Shown piece after piece: positions 12,567 to 24,659 of a stretch of DNA of 64,000 nt; position 1 is the stretch's first letter, and each line of letters starts with the position of its first letter. The position numbers and the translations under genes are program-made. The notes beneath the pieces are model-generated. The model ran no database searches, was not told the origin of the DNA, and saw only the letters and a list, made by a program, of their open reading frames with translations. Source of the DNA: Buddleja alternifolia (taxonomy: Eukaryota; Streptophyta; Magnoliopsida; Lamiales; Scrophulariaceae); assembly GCA_019426215.1 (NCBI GenBank), contig CM033402.1, positions 7,999,246 through 8,063,245 of the forward strand, given 5' to 3'.

Positions 12567-14124
12567 TCAAGTTTGGTCCCTTCTAAAAATATCAATAACA
12601 CCAAACTTGGACAACAACCATTTATGTTGATCCCTTCCAAGCCCCTTAGTGAGAAGATCAGCTGGTTGCTCTTCACTCTTCACGTAATAGGTGCAAACAA
12701 TCCCTTTTTGAATTAACTCTCTTATCATATGACAATCCACTTCTATGTGTTTGGTGCGTTCATGGAATACTGGATTGGTAGCGCGCAATGCTCATTGCTG
12801 ATTTGCTATCACTATAAACCCTCACTGCTTCCTTAAGATTTACCCCTAAATCTTTCAACAGCCCAATTATCCAGATGACTTCACAGGAGGCTGCTGCAAT
12901 TGCCCTATATTCAGCTTCACATGATGATCTTGATATAGTATTTTGTTTCTTTGTTTTCCAAGATATCAAAGTGTCACCAAGTTTCACCATAAAACCAGTT
13001 AATGATCTCCTTGTCATTAAGCATGATGCCCAATCAGCATCACAGTATGTTACTAATTCCATCCTGCTATGTTTTGACATAAAAATGCCCATTCCTGGAG
13101 TTCCTTTTAGGTATCTTAATATCCTCAAGGCTGCCTGCATATGAGATTCCTTTGGTTTGTGCATAAACTGAGTCAGCATTTGGACAGAATAGCTGATATC
13201 TGGCCTGGTCATTCCCAGATATATAAGTTTTTCCACAAGTCTTTGATACTCTCCAATGTTGGTCAGCAAAGAATCATCCTGTCTGTCATTTACATGATCA
13301 TCATATTCCTTACTGGTTAACTTCAGATTTTGTTCTATAGGTGTGTCAATGGGTTTACAACCAGTCATGCCAGTGTCCTTTAACAAGTCAAGAATATATT
13401 TTCTTTGATTCAAGTAAATTCCATCTTTTCTTCTTGCCACTTCAATACCTAGGAAATATTTTAGCTCCCCAAGATCCTTTATATGAAAACTCTTATGTAA
13501 GTGAGCTTTTAGGTCTGAAATTAGTCTTTCATCATTGCCTGTGATGATTATATCATCCACATATTCAAGTAATATAACAATCTTGTCATTCTGTCTTTTT
13601 GTAAATAATGAGTAATCATACTTAGACTGAGTGTATCCAGCTTGATTCAATGCTTCACTGAATTTGATATTCCATTGTCTTGAGGCCTGTTTGAGGCCAT
13701 ACAAGGATTTTTGCAATCTACAGACCATGTTAGGAGGCTCCCCTTGATTGCTAAAACCCTGAGGAATCACCATATAAACTTCCTCACTTAAGTCCCCTTG
13801 CAGAAAGGCATTGGTGACATCTAATTGATGTAAAGACCAATCCTGAATGGCTGCCAAAGCTAGAACAGTTCTAACAGTAACAATTTTGACCACTGGACTA
13901 AAAGTATCATGATAATCAAGGCCTTCCTGCTGAGTATACCCCTTAGCAACTAGTCTAGCTTTGAATTTGTCCACTGTACCATCTGATTTTAATTTCACTT
14001 TGTAAACCCATTTACAGCCAATTGCTTTCTTATGAGGAGGAAGGGGAACAAGTGTCCATGTGTTATTAACTTCTAAAGCTTTAATTTCAGCTTGCATTGC
14101 ATTCCTCCATCTAACATCCTTCAC
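12567..14124 (-). pseudogene. Copia reverse transcriptase and RNase H
   Basis: The RVT_2 domain opens with WRNAMQAEIKALEVNNTW and VGCKWVYKVKLKSDG-like text, includes LDVTNAFLQGDL and the catalytic box YVDDIIITG (about 13545-13575), and passes into the RNase H part with YCDADWASCLMTRRSLTGF, SSCEAEYRAIA and YSDSKSAMSIA. Near 12785 a small frameshift (GCGCGC context) moves the last section (NPVFHERTKHIEVDCH ... EQPADLLTKGL) to another frame, ending at 12567 beside the polypurine tract. Confidence 0.92.
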
Positions 14125-14130
14125 TGCTTC

Positions 14131-15092
14131 CTAATAATTAGTTGGTTCAGTATGACTATGAAGGGAACAGACAAAAGCTTGATAGGAAGGTGAAAGATGG
14201 TGATATGAAATGGATAAAGGGTAAAGAGATGAAGATGTGTGAACAGAATTGGAAGAAATAGTAGGACAAAGATAGTCCTTGGTCCAGACAGGAAGTTGTG
14301 GTTGTCTGGAGGACTTTCTACGGGCCACAGGAGAAGAGTGAGGACAAGAATCAGCACTAGAAGGCGGGGCAGAAGGGTGGGGAATAGGTGGTGTGGTTTG
14401 ATATGGTTGGATAAAATCATCATAGAACATTTGAGGTTCAGGGATCATGAGATGATCAGAACTATTCAATTGAGATATAGCAAATGGAAAAATGTGTTCA
14501 TAAAAGATAACATCTCTTGAAATAAAGATTGCGTTTGTTGCAAGATCAAGAAGCTTATAGCCCTTTTGTGTAGTAGCATAGCCTAAGAAGACACATGTCT
14601 TGGATCTGATAGAAAATTTATCAGGGGTAGGGAGAATTTTGGCATAACAAAGAGATCCAAAGATTCTGAGATGGTGAAGTGAAGGTGGTTTGTGAAAAAG
14701 GATTTCATAAGGTGTTTTGCCTGTCAAAAGAGAAGAAGGAGTTCTGTTGATAATATAGATGGCAGTAGTGATACATTCTCCCCAAAACTGGATAGGAATG
14801 TGGGATTGAAACATAAGGGCTCTAGCTACATTGAGGATATGCCTATGCTTTCTCTCAACCAAGCCATTTTGTTGAGGAGTATAGGTGACAGAATTTTGGT
14901 GAATAATTCCCATGGATTGAAAGAGGGAAGAACAAGAAGTTTTGAAAAAATCCCAAGCATTGTCTGATCTAGTAGTTTTGATTGAAGCATTGAATTGAGT
15001 TTTGACAAATGTAAAGTAATTCTGTATAGTATCCAGAATATCAGATTTTTGTTTGAGAAGAAAAGTCCATGTGGATCTAGAGTAATCATCTA
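14131..15092 (-). pseudogene. Copia integrase
   Basis: After the frameshift near 15150 the integrase text (VDDYS, TTRSDNAWDF) is readable only in another frame. From 14913 the frame is open and gives TYTPQQNGLVERKHRHIL, PIQFWGECITTAIYIINRTP, KTPYEILF and LRIFGSLCYA, the usual integrase C-terminal half, then a proline-rich linker. An in-frame TAG at 14132-14134 separates it from reverse transcriptase. Confidence 0.88.
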
Positions 15093-16522
15093 CTATTGTG
15101 AGAAAGTATTTTTCATTATTGTGTGTGGGATATTTGTATGGTCCCAGATATCTAGATGGAGAAGCTCAAAAGGAGAGAAGGTGAAGTGAGTACTGGAAGG
15201 GAAAGGTAATCTGGAATGTTTGGCTTGAGGACAGATAGAGCAATGTATAGGAGAATTAGAAAGAAATTGGCCAATCTGTGGTAAGTGTTTAAGTCTGAGA
15301 GGAGACATGTGCCCCATTCTACTATGCCATAAATTTGAATCATAACTGGATAAGCAACTAATAACATTGTTATTACAACAAGCATTATTGAGCACATGGT
15401 TACAATTATTGTATCCAGAAAAGGATTTATTACAAGCAGAAACATTTTTGTCAAAGGAGTGCTCATTACATTTGGCAAAATCAGAAGGAATTGGCTGTAA
15501 GCCATTGAAAACACATTGGATATCTGAAATAGCAATCAGAGGATCAAGCAGGTATAAGCCATTGCTTGTTTTACCAATCCCCCTTATCTTGCCACTCCAG
15601 ATGTCCTGAAAAATACAGAAATGAGGGTATAAGGCTACAAAACATTTGTTATCCTGAGTGATTTTGGAAATTGAAAGGAGATTGAATTTGAAGTCTGGGA
15701 CATAAAGAACATTGTACAGGATGAGGTCAGGGGACAATTTGACTGTTTCAATCATAGTGACAGAAGCAACATTACCATTAGGCAGTTTAACAGAAGTATT
15801 AGAGGGTGCATTGTGTGCTGAAGGTTCAAACAATTCAAAGTTATAACACATGTGTTGGTTAGCACCACTGTCAATGATCCATGCATCTTGCAAGCTATGA
15901 GTAGAAAATGCAAATATATCAGGCAGAATACCTGTCTGGGCTGTGGAGGTGATAGATGTGTTGGCAAAGTGTGTTTCTGTGCTTGGAGTGTGAGCAGTAG
16001 GTGCAGTATGATTGAGTAAACTCAGCAACTGTTGGTATTGTTGAGGTGTCAATTGAGGGCTTTGAGGAGCAGATAGAGAAGCTTGAATGTTGTTTCCAGC
16101 AATATCATCAGTAGTAGTGACTGAAGAGTCAGAGTTGGCCTGAGAAGATTCTAGGCTAACATGATTAGAGTATGTTCTATTTGGTCCATTAAACTTGTTG
16201 TGATTAGGTTTGCCCCTGCCTCTTAGTGGATATCCAATCAACTTATAACAAGACTCTCTAGAATGGCCTGGGATACCACAGTTATCACAAACAACTCCAG
16301 AAGATGATGGTGATCTCTTGTTCTTTGACTGAGATTGTGAATAAAAGCTCATAGGTGTATCAACATGTTGTGTAGTGAGATTAATTGATATCTGAGATTC
16401 TTCATTACATACCATAGAGTAAGCTTGCTTGTGTGTTGGTGATGGCATCATCATCAATATTTGAGATCTTAAAGCAGTGTATGATTCATTAAGTCCAATT
16501 AGAAATTGCATTAGCTTGTGAT
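15093..16522 (-). pseudogene. Copia gag C-terminus, zinc knuckle, protease, pre-integrase
   Basis: Continues the gag from the hAT junction: FLIGLNESYTALRSQIL, then a CX2CX4HX4C zinc knuckle (CDNCGIPGHSRESC, about 16250-16300), a Ser/Thr/Gln-rich linker, the protease motif WIIDSGANQHM (about 15860-15890), FNLLSISKI, and the GAG-pre-integrase region (LWHSRMGHM, CSICPQAKHSRLPF). At the start of integrase (LLHLDIW, about 15150) one base of a GGGACC context is missing, so the frame ends a few codons later at 15093. Confidence 0.9.
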
Positions 16523-17212
16523 TAGGGCTGTAAACGAGTCGAGCTCGAGCCGAGCCTGATGAAATTTTCAGGCTCGAGCTCGAGCTCAAATTCGACGAGC
16601 CTCATTTTCTAGGGCTCGAGTTCAAGCTCGAAGTAAATGAGCCGAGCTCGAGCTTGAAGTAAAAAATAATTTAATTTTTTTTTTAGAAAATAAAATAAAA
16701 TAAAATATATTCTGCTTTTTAGCTTATAACAATACGTTAATAATGTATAGTATACATTATTCAAATATACAATAAGTATTATTAAGATAAATAATAATTA
16801 CATATCTTATATTCAATAAGTATTTAGAAAATAGAGGAGGGTGTCGTGAAAACATGATTTCATTAAATTATTTTATAGAAAAGTATATCATATCAACTAA
16901 AATATATAATCTTATAATTGTTGTTGTTATTGTTTTGCACGATTTAAACAAAATAGAAAAAAAAACTAAATATTATTAAACTATGTTGTATATAAAATTG
17001 CAAGTATTATTTTTATGAAATACAAGTATTTTTAGACATATATTAAAAATTAATAAAAAATAATAATAAAAGCTCACGAGCCTGCTCACGAGCATATGAA
17101 CAACTATAAATGAGCTCGAACTCGACTCACAAAAAAGCTCGAGCTCGAGCTGAGCTCCAGTCGAGCCGGCTCACCATGCTCATGAGCTTGCTTGGCTCAC
17201 CTTACACCCCTA
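16523..17212. mobile_element. hAT-type non-autonomous element in copia gag
   Basis: 690 bp with an 8-bp target duplication CTTGTGAT (16515-16522 and 17213-17220). Ends are inverted: TAGGGCTGTAAACGAG on the left and, reversed, TAGGGGTGTAAGGTGAG on the right. Just inside are CGAGCTCGAGC-rich subterminal blocks; the middle is AT-rich without coding capacity. An 8-bp duplication with TAGGGGTGTAAA ends is typical of plant hAT elements. Confidence 0.92.
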
Positions 17213-17791
17213 CTTGTGATTCTGATTATATTCTGAAAAGGCCTTAGATGCTGTGCATTCACAGTGTGGAAAGTTCACCATGGAATCAAATTCTTCCCAC
17301 ATTTGCCTCAATTTGGTATAATAGACAGTCACAGAATTGTTACCTTGAGTATGTGAGTTGATGTCTCTGAATAATGCAAAGATTCTAGCACGGTTTGTTT
17401 TACTGAACTGTTCATGAAGATCACTCCAAGCATCTGCTGTTGTATCACAATATACTAGGCTGTTATATATCTCTTTGCTCACACATTTCAAAATCCAGGA
17501 AAGTACCAATGAATTACACTTCTCCCATTGCTCAAATCTTGGGGAATCTGTATCAGGTTTCTCATATTTTCCAGTGATAAAACCTATCTTACTTTTGCAA
17601 TTCAAAGCTATACGCATAGCTTTACTCCAAACACCATAATTTTCAGCTCCTTTGAGCTCATGAGGAACAAGGTGAAGATTAGGTACATCGGAAGGATGTA
17701 CATACAATGGATCATTCACATCATATGCATTTGAGTACGCTGCGGAAGAACTTGCAAATTGAGATCCAGAAGTGACATTCAATGGATCCAT
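17213..17791 (-). pseudogene. Copia gag, N-terminal part
   Basis: Starts at the ATG at 17791. Contains a Copia-like N-terminal block (HPSDVPNLHLVPHELKGAEN then YGVWSKAMRIAL and KIGFITG) and the gag core (WEKCNSLVLSWILKCVSKEI, AWSDLHEQF, ARIFALFRDI). It is cut at the hAT insertion (target duplication 17213-17220); the next gag residues (LMQFLIGLNESY) are on the other side, at about 16514 downward. Confidence 0.9.
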
Positions 17792-18013
17792 GGCAAATCA
17801 GTCGAAAATTTCAGAGAAAAAAAAATTATGAAGTCAATAAAAATTCCAGCAGAAAACTGAAATCGGAAATTGAAGATTCAAGCGGAGATTGAAGAAGAAA
17901 TTCAATCGGAAATTGGAGAAGGAATTGATCGATTGAACACAGAAATCGATTCGGCAGAATGAAAGACTGAAGATTATTCCAGAAATTTGAAGAAATCGGA
18001 TCTTAATCTTCAA

Positions 18014-18026
18014 GCTCTAGATACCA
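18014..18026 (-). other. Primer-binding site
   Basis: Minus strand reads TGGTATCTAGAGC immediately after the LTR end, matching the initiator-Met-tRNA type site TGGTATCAGAGC apart from one altered/inserted base. Confidence 0.8.
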
Positions 18027-18249
18027 TGTTCAAATGAGAGAAAACGAATTGAAACTGAATTCATTTGTATTGATTATGGAAATCTGAGTACAATTGGAAA
18101 AGGAAATATATACTAAGCACTTCTAACTAACTAGCTTAACTAATAAGCTGGCTAATTAATTTAACAGACTAAGTAACTTTCAAACTAATCTGCAAGGTAC
18201 AACTGTTACAGCTCAAAGTCCAAGTATTAAGTTAATTAGTATTTCAACA
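18027..18249 (-). repeat. 5' LTR of copia element
   Basis: Same ends as the LTR at 12328-12561. On the minus strand it drives transcription toward lower coordinates. Confidence 0.95.
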
Positions 18250-18254
18250 GTTGC

Positions 18255-18753
18255 TGAGCCCAATTCAATTTCCGACCTCTTCCTAGTCACCCGACATACC
18301 ATGATAGAAATGTACCCTGATGGTATTAGTGGCATCAAAACACTAACACTCTTCGATGCATTGAACGGCGACTATCACTATGATGCTGATGGTATGAGGT
18401 ACCCGTACAAGACATTTGATTTCACTGTTCATAAATATGATCCCCAAAAAAAGGAATGGAAGTACATGGACAGTTCCTTGGATGGTCTGGCTATCTTTAT
18501 TGGTAAAAACCATTCGTTTGCCATGAGAGCCTGTGATTTCCCTGAACTCAAGCCCGATTCCATTTACTTTACCGATGTTCCCTCGTTAATTTCATCCGCT
18601 TGCGATCCTGATGTGTGCAACTTTGGTGGGCACGATATTGGCATCTACAACTATAAAGATAAGACTTTATCGCCTTGCTATTATCCCTGTGATGTGCAAA
18701 GCATAAAGAGGATTGAGCCAGCACCTATGTGGATCACTCCTAGCCCCCTTTAG
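18255..18753 (+). pseudogene. DUF295 (organellar-type) gene, 3' part
   Basis: Directly after the second copy of the target duplication (GTTGC, 18250-18254) the DUF295 reading frame resumes (EPNSISDLFLVTRH) and continues to the TAG at 18751-18753. It includes FTVHKYDPQKKEW, LGLAIFIG-like text (DGLAIFIGKNHSFAM), FPELKPDSIYFTD and a C-terminal GIYNYKDKTLSPCYYP, the typical end of DUF295 proteins. A separate ATG at 18301 exists but would give only the C-terminal third. No stop or frameshift is seen, so decay after the insertion is slight. Confidence 0.85.
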
Positions 18754-18941
18754 GAATTTTGCCTTCATTATTTATGCTTTCTTATATTTATGGATCGATG
18801 GATCATCTTCGTTTTGTTATAACTAATTAATGGACTTTGATTTATACTACGTACTATTTGATTACTTGACTAATTAGCTTGTACTGTAGTTTTGTTTTGA
18901 TACTTTGGTGTGTTTGTGGAATTGGCACGAAAGGGTTAATA

Positions 18942-20358
18942 TAGGGTTAATTACATCTAGACCCCCTCCAGATAGACCTAAATACAAATATACCTCGCAT
19001 TTTTTTTTTTTTTAACTCACACCCCCTCTAGTTAGCAAAATCTTACATGGCGGAATTTGCACTAATGGAATGGTCGAGAAGTCTAAAATGCCCTTGACTA
19101 AACAAAAAAGAAAAAAAAAAGAAAAGAGAAAAGAAAAAGGGAAAAAGAAAATGAAATTAAAAGAAAAAAAGAGAGAAAAGGAATGAAAAATAACATACCT
19201 GGTTTCTTCGTCTTCTTCACCCTCTTCACCGCCACTTAGCCGGCATACCACCACAGCCTGCCACATCGCCGCACAGTCCCGCACCTAGTCGTCTTCTGCA
19301 CCGCGAGGATGGGATGTTTTTGAATCGATTCGATTCGACCTTGGGATTGAGACGGAAAGGAGGCGAGGTAGCAGGGTCACTGGCGCACGGGGAGGTGGCC
19401 GGTGGTCGGCTAGATGAGGTTTAGTTTTCACGTTATCTTTTTCATTTTGTTTCCAGAATTTTTAAATTTTGAAAATTTAGAAATTTTATTTGGTGACAAA
19501 TTAATTTAAATAAATTTTATATTTTTATATATTTTTTAATATGTGTATAATCTCAGATATTGTTAATATTTGTTGATTTTTTTATACTTTTAAAATATTC
19601 TGAAATATTTTAATAATAATTTCAAATATTTACTAAATTATTTTTTATACTTTTCAGAAATTCTTTAACATTTATAAATGTTTTCATATTTTAAAGATAT
19701 TTTATGATAATTTATAACATTTACTAAATATTTTTATATTTTCAGATACTTTCTAAGATTTACGAAAAATATTATAAATTTAAGATATTTTCTAATATTT
19801 TTATAATAATTTTTTATATTTGCGAAATAATATTTTAAAAATATTTTCCTAACATTTTATAATTTTTTATATGATAAAGATATTTGTCTATTTTTCAGAT
19901 ATTTTCTAACATTTACAAAATATTTACATTTTAAGATATTTTCTATTATTTTTTAAATAATTTTCTACTATTTACCAAAAAAATTCTTAAATATTTTTAT
20001 ATTTAAGATATTTTTACAATAATTTCTGATATTTACTAAATAGTTTTTATATTTTTTAGATATTTTTAGATATTTATATAATAATTTGTAGTATTTTGAA
20101 CACTTATTTAATAATTTTTGTATTTCTTTTCTGCTCTTTTTCAAAATCTCAATTTTTGATTAAAAAAATTCAATAATATTAATTATAAGGGCATTCTAAT
20201 CAGAATATAATTTTTTTAACGGAACCCTAATGTAACCCTAACAGCGGTTGACGGATGTAAATGTTTGTTAACTAGGGGAGTGTGAGCAATAAAAAAAAGA
20301 TGGGGGGTATATCTGTAATTAGGCCTACCTGGAAGAGGTTTAGATGTAATTAACCCTA
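18942..20358. mobile_element. Terminal-inverted-repeat DNA element with AT-rich repeat interior
   Basis: The left end TAGGGTTAATTACATCTAG and the reversed right end TAGGGTTAATTACATCTAA match, and the similarity extends for about 60 bp with 'ACCTC(C) ... ATATACC' text. A second inner inverted pair is CACACCCCCTCTAGTTAG near 19018 and its reverse near 20265. The middle (about 19450-20100) is over 80% AT and consists of degenerate repeats of AGATATTTTCTAACATTTA type at about 50-60 base spacing. No target duplication could be fixed and no transposase is present; a Mutator-like or related non-autonomous element is the best guess. It sits 190 bp after the DUF295 stop. Confidence 0.65.
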
Positions 20359-20897
20359 AAATATATGTTTGTGTGCAATATTTATCATGTGTGCGATTTG
20401 GATGTTGGTCATGAGTTCAAATTCAACTTTACCAACTGCTTTTTCTGTTTAGACACTGGAAATTTCACGGCGAATTCTCTAAATGCTTATTGTTCGCAAT
20501 CAAAATTTGACATGCTCGATAAATTGAAGGTTTGTTCGCAAAAGCATTTCTATTGTATATCTTGGAGTAAATTTTAAGCATGTGTTTCCAGTTAGCTCGC
20601 ACATTGTATCTAAAAGTTGTTGCTGAGGGAGCACACTTAGGTAGAGTACTAGCAAATAACAATGGCTGAAGGGGTTTTGAAATTGAGCAAAAGCGTCACA
20701 TGTTTCAGTCATCACCCAAACTAATTAACTAGTATGTATATGTTCTTCAGTCAAAATGACTAGTTTTAGTCCCATAAAAAATAGTCATATTAGTTAGGGA
20801 AAATTACAAAAAAAAAACTCTAACTTTGTAGAAGAATAATACTGGACTGGTAGGAAAAGAAAATCTTAAATAAATAATGAAAGATCGTATTATATAT
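20359..20897. other. Spacer, nothing recognised
   Basis: Ordinary AT-rich sequence with short open frames below 72 residues on both strands, none resembling a protein. Confidence 0.5.
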
Positions 20898-21060
20898 TGT
20901 TAGATATTATTATTGCTCTCCTAATTAGATTAGTATTATTACCTTATTTATCTTTTACCTTCTTTATAGTTTAGGATTTTCTTGTATTCTCTCTCTTGTA
21001 ACTCTATAAATATGTTACTCAGTAATACAAGTTCCCTACAGGGTTTTCTCTAATCTAACA
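20898..21060. repeat. Small solo LTR (TRIM-like), 163 bp
   Basis: Begins TGTTAGATATTATT and ends TCTAATCTAACA, with perfect inverted TGTTAGAT/ATCTAACA tips, and is flanked by TATAT on both sides (20893-20897 and 21061-21065). It contains CTCTCTCTTGTAACTC and a TATAAATA box (21005-21012), as in the promoter of short copia-like or TRIM LTRs. No internal region is present, so it is a recombination product. Confidence 0.8.
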
Positions 21061-21323
21061 TATATAACAAGTTTGTAGATATTTAAAATTTAAAGGTTAA
21101 TAGTTTAGAAGTGTTCAAATATGAAATATTTTGAATCACATAATTTATCGATATCTCATTTAGTTTTGGACTCTATGAAAAGATTGTCAATCTTATTTTA
21201 TTTTCTCTTTGATTTTTACAATGAATGAAATAAGATATTGTCCCAAGAAATGTGCTAAGACCGTGCAACATATTGATCTTAGGTGAATCAATTACTTTTT
21301 GTTTATTACTAAATGTTCTTTAT

Positions 21324-21442
21324 TATTAGAATCATTTTTGACTTCCACTATCCTTTTTAAACAAATTCCCAACAACATAATTGGCTCCACCATTCTTGCT
21401 GCAGATCTCCATCCGTGAAGCTTACTATTATTTTTTCCTTTA
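21324..21442 (+). repeat. 5' LTR, first piece
   Basis: Matches the first part of the 3' LTR (TTAGAATCATTTTT, AACATAATTGGCTCC, CTGCAGATCT(C/T)CATCCGTG) and stops at CCTTTA, where the Helitron end CTAG begins. Confidence 0.85.
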
Positions 21443-23278
21443 CTAGTAAATGATACGTGTGTTGCACGTCAATCATATGCTCTTGTTAAAATAACTTATG
21501 TATGTAAATAGTATTTAATTTAGAATGTTATATATATATATATATATATTCAAAACTTCAATAATAATTTAGTTAAGTGAATTTTTATTTAATAAACTAT
21601 AATTATTTGAATAATTAAATATTTATCGACATGAAAACACTAAATTAATTAAAAGAATAACTTTGTTGAAAATTGGAACTTATATAATCGTGTAATTTCA
21701 TGTTTCATTTGTTCCTTTTATTGTTTGTTTTATACGGATCAAGCTCTTCCTTTTTCCTATCCTTGAATACTTTGTGTACTTGTAGTTGTCCCTTATTGTT
21801 CAAAAATTGTATACGTGTCTAGTATTCTTGTTGCTTTTTGATTCTTTTTTAACTTTCTCTATTTTCTAAAGCAAATGTAGCATTTTTTTTTTCAAAATTA
21901 TTCAATGTGTCTCATTTTAAACCCAGGTACACTCTTCACCAAATCAAGTTTCATAGATAATAATTTTCTTTTTGTTTGCTTCAGTACTGCTGAATGTATT
22001 CTTTTCATTTATAGAACTAATTTTGTTGATAAGTAAAAAATGCATATGTTCCATGTAAAGCTAATGTGCAATATAAAAACAATAATAACATAATGAGGAA
22101 TATTTTTTTTCATTTCTTAACATGATTCTTATTATCATCACTTTTGAATTCTATTCTTAGAATTTATTTTTTAAAAAACAAAGCGCTAGACATATTCAAA
22201 ATAATTATACTTCAACTAAGACATATAAGCTTTTGAAATTTAATTAACATTTAAAATATTCAAAAATAGTAAAATCAATAAAGATGGACCAATACAAAAT
22301 TTTCAATAAATTATTTAAATTAACCAAATTATTGAACATTCAAAAAAACCTAAATATAATTTAATTTGGTAAAATCTTATTACATAAACTATAATAATGT
22401 AAAGATTGTATAAATTTTTTTATTTGACCCTGATTGACTCGTGATGTTGCTTTTTAAGTTTGTTTCATGAGATTTTTTTTATTTTTTCTCTTGAATATTC
22501 AATTATCTTTTTCCCTCATTCAATATATGATTGTTGGTGTTGCTTATCTTTTTCTTTTTAATTGATAAAATATTGAAATAAAATGAAATCATAAACAATA
22601 GAATACCAACATTTTTTTAGATTTTATGTCATTTTCAAAAATTATATACAACTCATTTTTAATCATGCTATATTAAAAAAAATTCAATTGAAAATTGACT
22701 ATTAAAAATAAAAAATTTTGTATTGATCTAAATTTTGTTATAAATTACTAAGTCAATAATTTAACACATGTAACTCATATGAAAATGTACTAAATAATTA
22801 ACAAAATATCAACGTTGAAGTACAAAGTTTCAAACAATTCATAACATGATTATATATGTGTTCCATAATGCAAGTGTACTAACAATTAAAAAAGTATTAA
22901 CTTTGAGGTTCAGATTTCCAAACAATCTAATAAGTAATACTATCAATAATTGTTAAATATTTCATTCTTGCTCACACATTTCTATCAAAGATATTATATA
23001 TCAGATAAAGGAATAAATATACCCTCATTACTTTTTAAATATTTCATTCTTACACACAATATATCAAGTATCGAGTAAATAGTTCATATTTGCCACACTT
23101 GCATATAAAAGTACAAATATATTACTAATATCAATTCGACGACACATTTTTGTTACCTTTGTATTTTGTGCTTATACGTATCATCTGTACGTCATAATGT
23201 AAATATGATTTTATACTTACAATAATAAAAATAGTAATTTTCATAATACATTTAAAAAATATTTAATAGGTCAAAATA

Positions 23279-24659
23279 TACATTGTACCTCTGATGTATT
23301 CACTTTGTCACATTTATGTTCGTGAACTATCACATGTAACACAATGACATCAAATGCAACAAAATAATCTCTCAACTTAATGGACGTTTGGCTTGCCATG
23401 ACATGTTGCTGACATGACCCTGTGTTTAACCATTGCAATGTGGCTATTGAAAATTTTTGCCAATTTTGCCCTCATTTGCATTCAACAAAACGTATCTTTT
23501 GTGTACTTCAATTATTGTTACTTTTTAACCATTTGCCTATCATTTACTACTAACTTTTTGTGCAGAAAATAATATACCAATTTTCTACTAATTTTTTAAG
23601 GAATTGAAACCCCCTTAAAATAAACTTTACACCCAAAAAAATACATGATAATATTTTTCAATCCAAAAAACTCATTTCACCAAATTTTCTTTCCAAAAAA
23701 TTGACATTTAGGGTTAATAAATTTATGAATTTAATTGTCCTTAGACTTCTAAAACAAAAACTAATCAATTATAGTTTTATTTAGAAAATTATTAATGTAG
23801 AAATTTTATAATGATAATTGATACTAATTATGATTTTAACTTTTACATTTTTAAAATTTTAATCCTCTTAAAAAAACTTTAAAATGTATTTATGAAAAAT
23901 AAAGTAAATCATATAAAAGTATTTAAAGTACTTAATATTCAAAATAAAATTCGTATTACACTATTTATCAATTTAAAAATTAGAAAAAGATGATCCTGAT
24001 AAAAAATTACTTGGTCAATTTTTAACTTTATAAATGAAGGGTAATTTATAAGTAATCAAGTAATTTTTATTACCCTTCATTTGTTATGTAATTGGACTAA
24101 ATTATCCTTCATTTATTAACTTAAGAAATGATCAAGTAATTTGTTTTATAAGTATGTTTTTGTTTAAATTTTTCAAATTAATAATTAGTATAATACAGAT
24201 TTGTTTAATATTAAATTGTTTAAAAAATTATATAATTTATTTTAATATTACTTTGGCAATTATTCAAAAATATTATTTTAAAATTTTTAAGAGATTAATT
24301 TTTTTGAAAATTTAAAGTCAAAATCAGTATTAGTATCATTTATGAATTTAAAATTTGTAAATAAATAAATGTCTATATATAACTACAATTGATTAATTTT
24401 AATCTAGAAGGCTAAGAGCAATTAAATCCATAAATTTACTAACTCTACGTCTAATGTTTTGGAATAAAATGTTGGTGAAGTGGGTTTTTAATTGGAAATT
24501 ATTGTAATGGATTCTCTAGACATAAAGTTTATTTTTTGGGATTTTTTCCATATCACGTTTGATAGTTTGATAGTTCAGGGGCAATTTTATTACGTTTGAT
24601 AGCACATGAACTTAAATGAGATAAGGTGAATAATTCAGGGGTATAAAGTGGATTTTGCC
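23279..24659. mobile_element. TIR DNA element nested in the Helitron
   Basis: Left end GGTCAAAATATACATTGTACC and reversed right end GGCAAAATCCACTTTATACC align, and the match continues through TATTCAC(C/T)TT, CATTTA(A/T)GTTC and ACATGTAA/AAACGTAA for about 80 bp. Inside is AT-rich DNA with no coding frame. ATA on both sides may be a 3-bp duplication. Superfamily not certain. Confidence 0.6.

Larger units (their letters stand above)
12328..18249 (-). mobile_element. Ty1-copia retrotransposon inserted in the DUF295 gene
   Basis: 5922 bp flanked by the 5-bp target duplication GTTGC (12323-12327 and 18250-18254). Two short LTRs (234 and 223 bp), a primer-binding site next to the right LTR and a C-rich tract (minus-strand polypurine tract) next to the left LTR at 12561-12566 show minus orientation. 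The two LTRs differ by one substitution and two small indels (about 6 and 5 bp), so the insertion is recent. The polyprotein carries at least two frameshifts and one in-frame stop, and its gag is split by another transposon, so the copy is defective. Confidence 0.96.
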
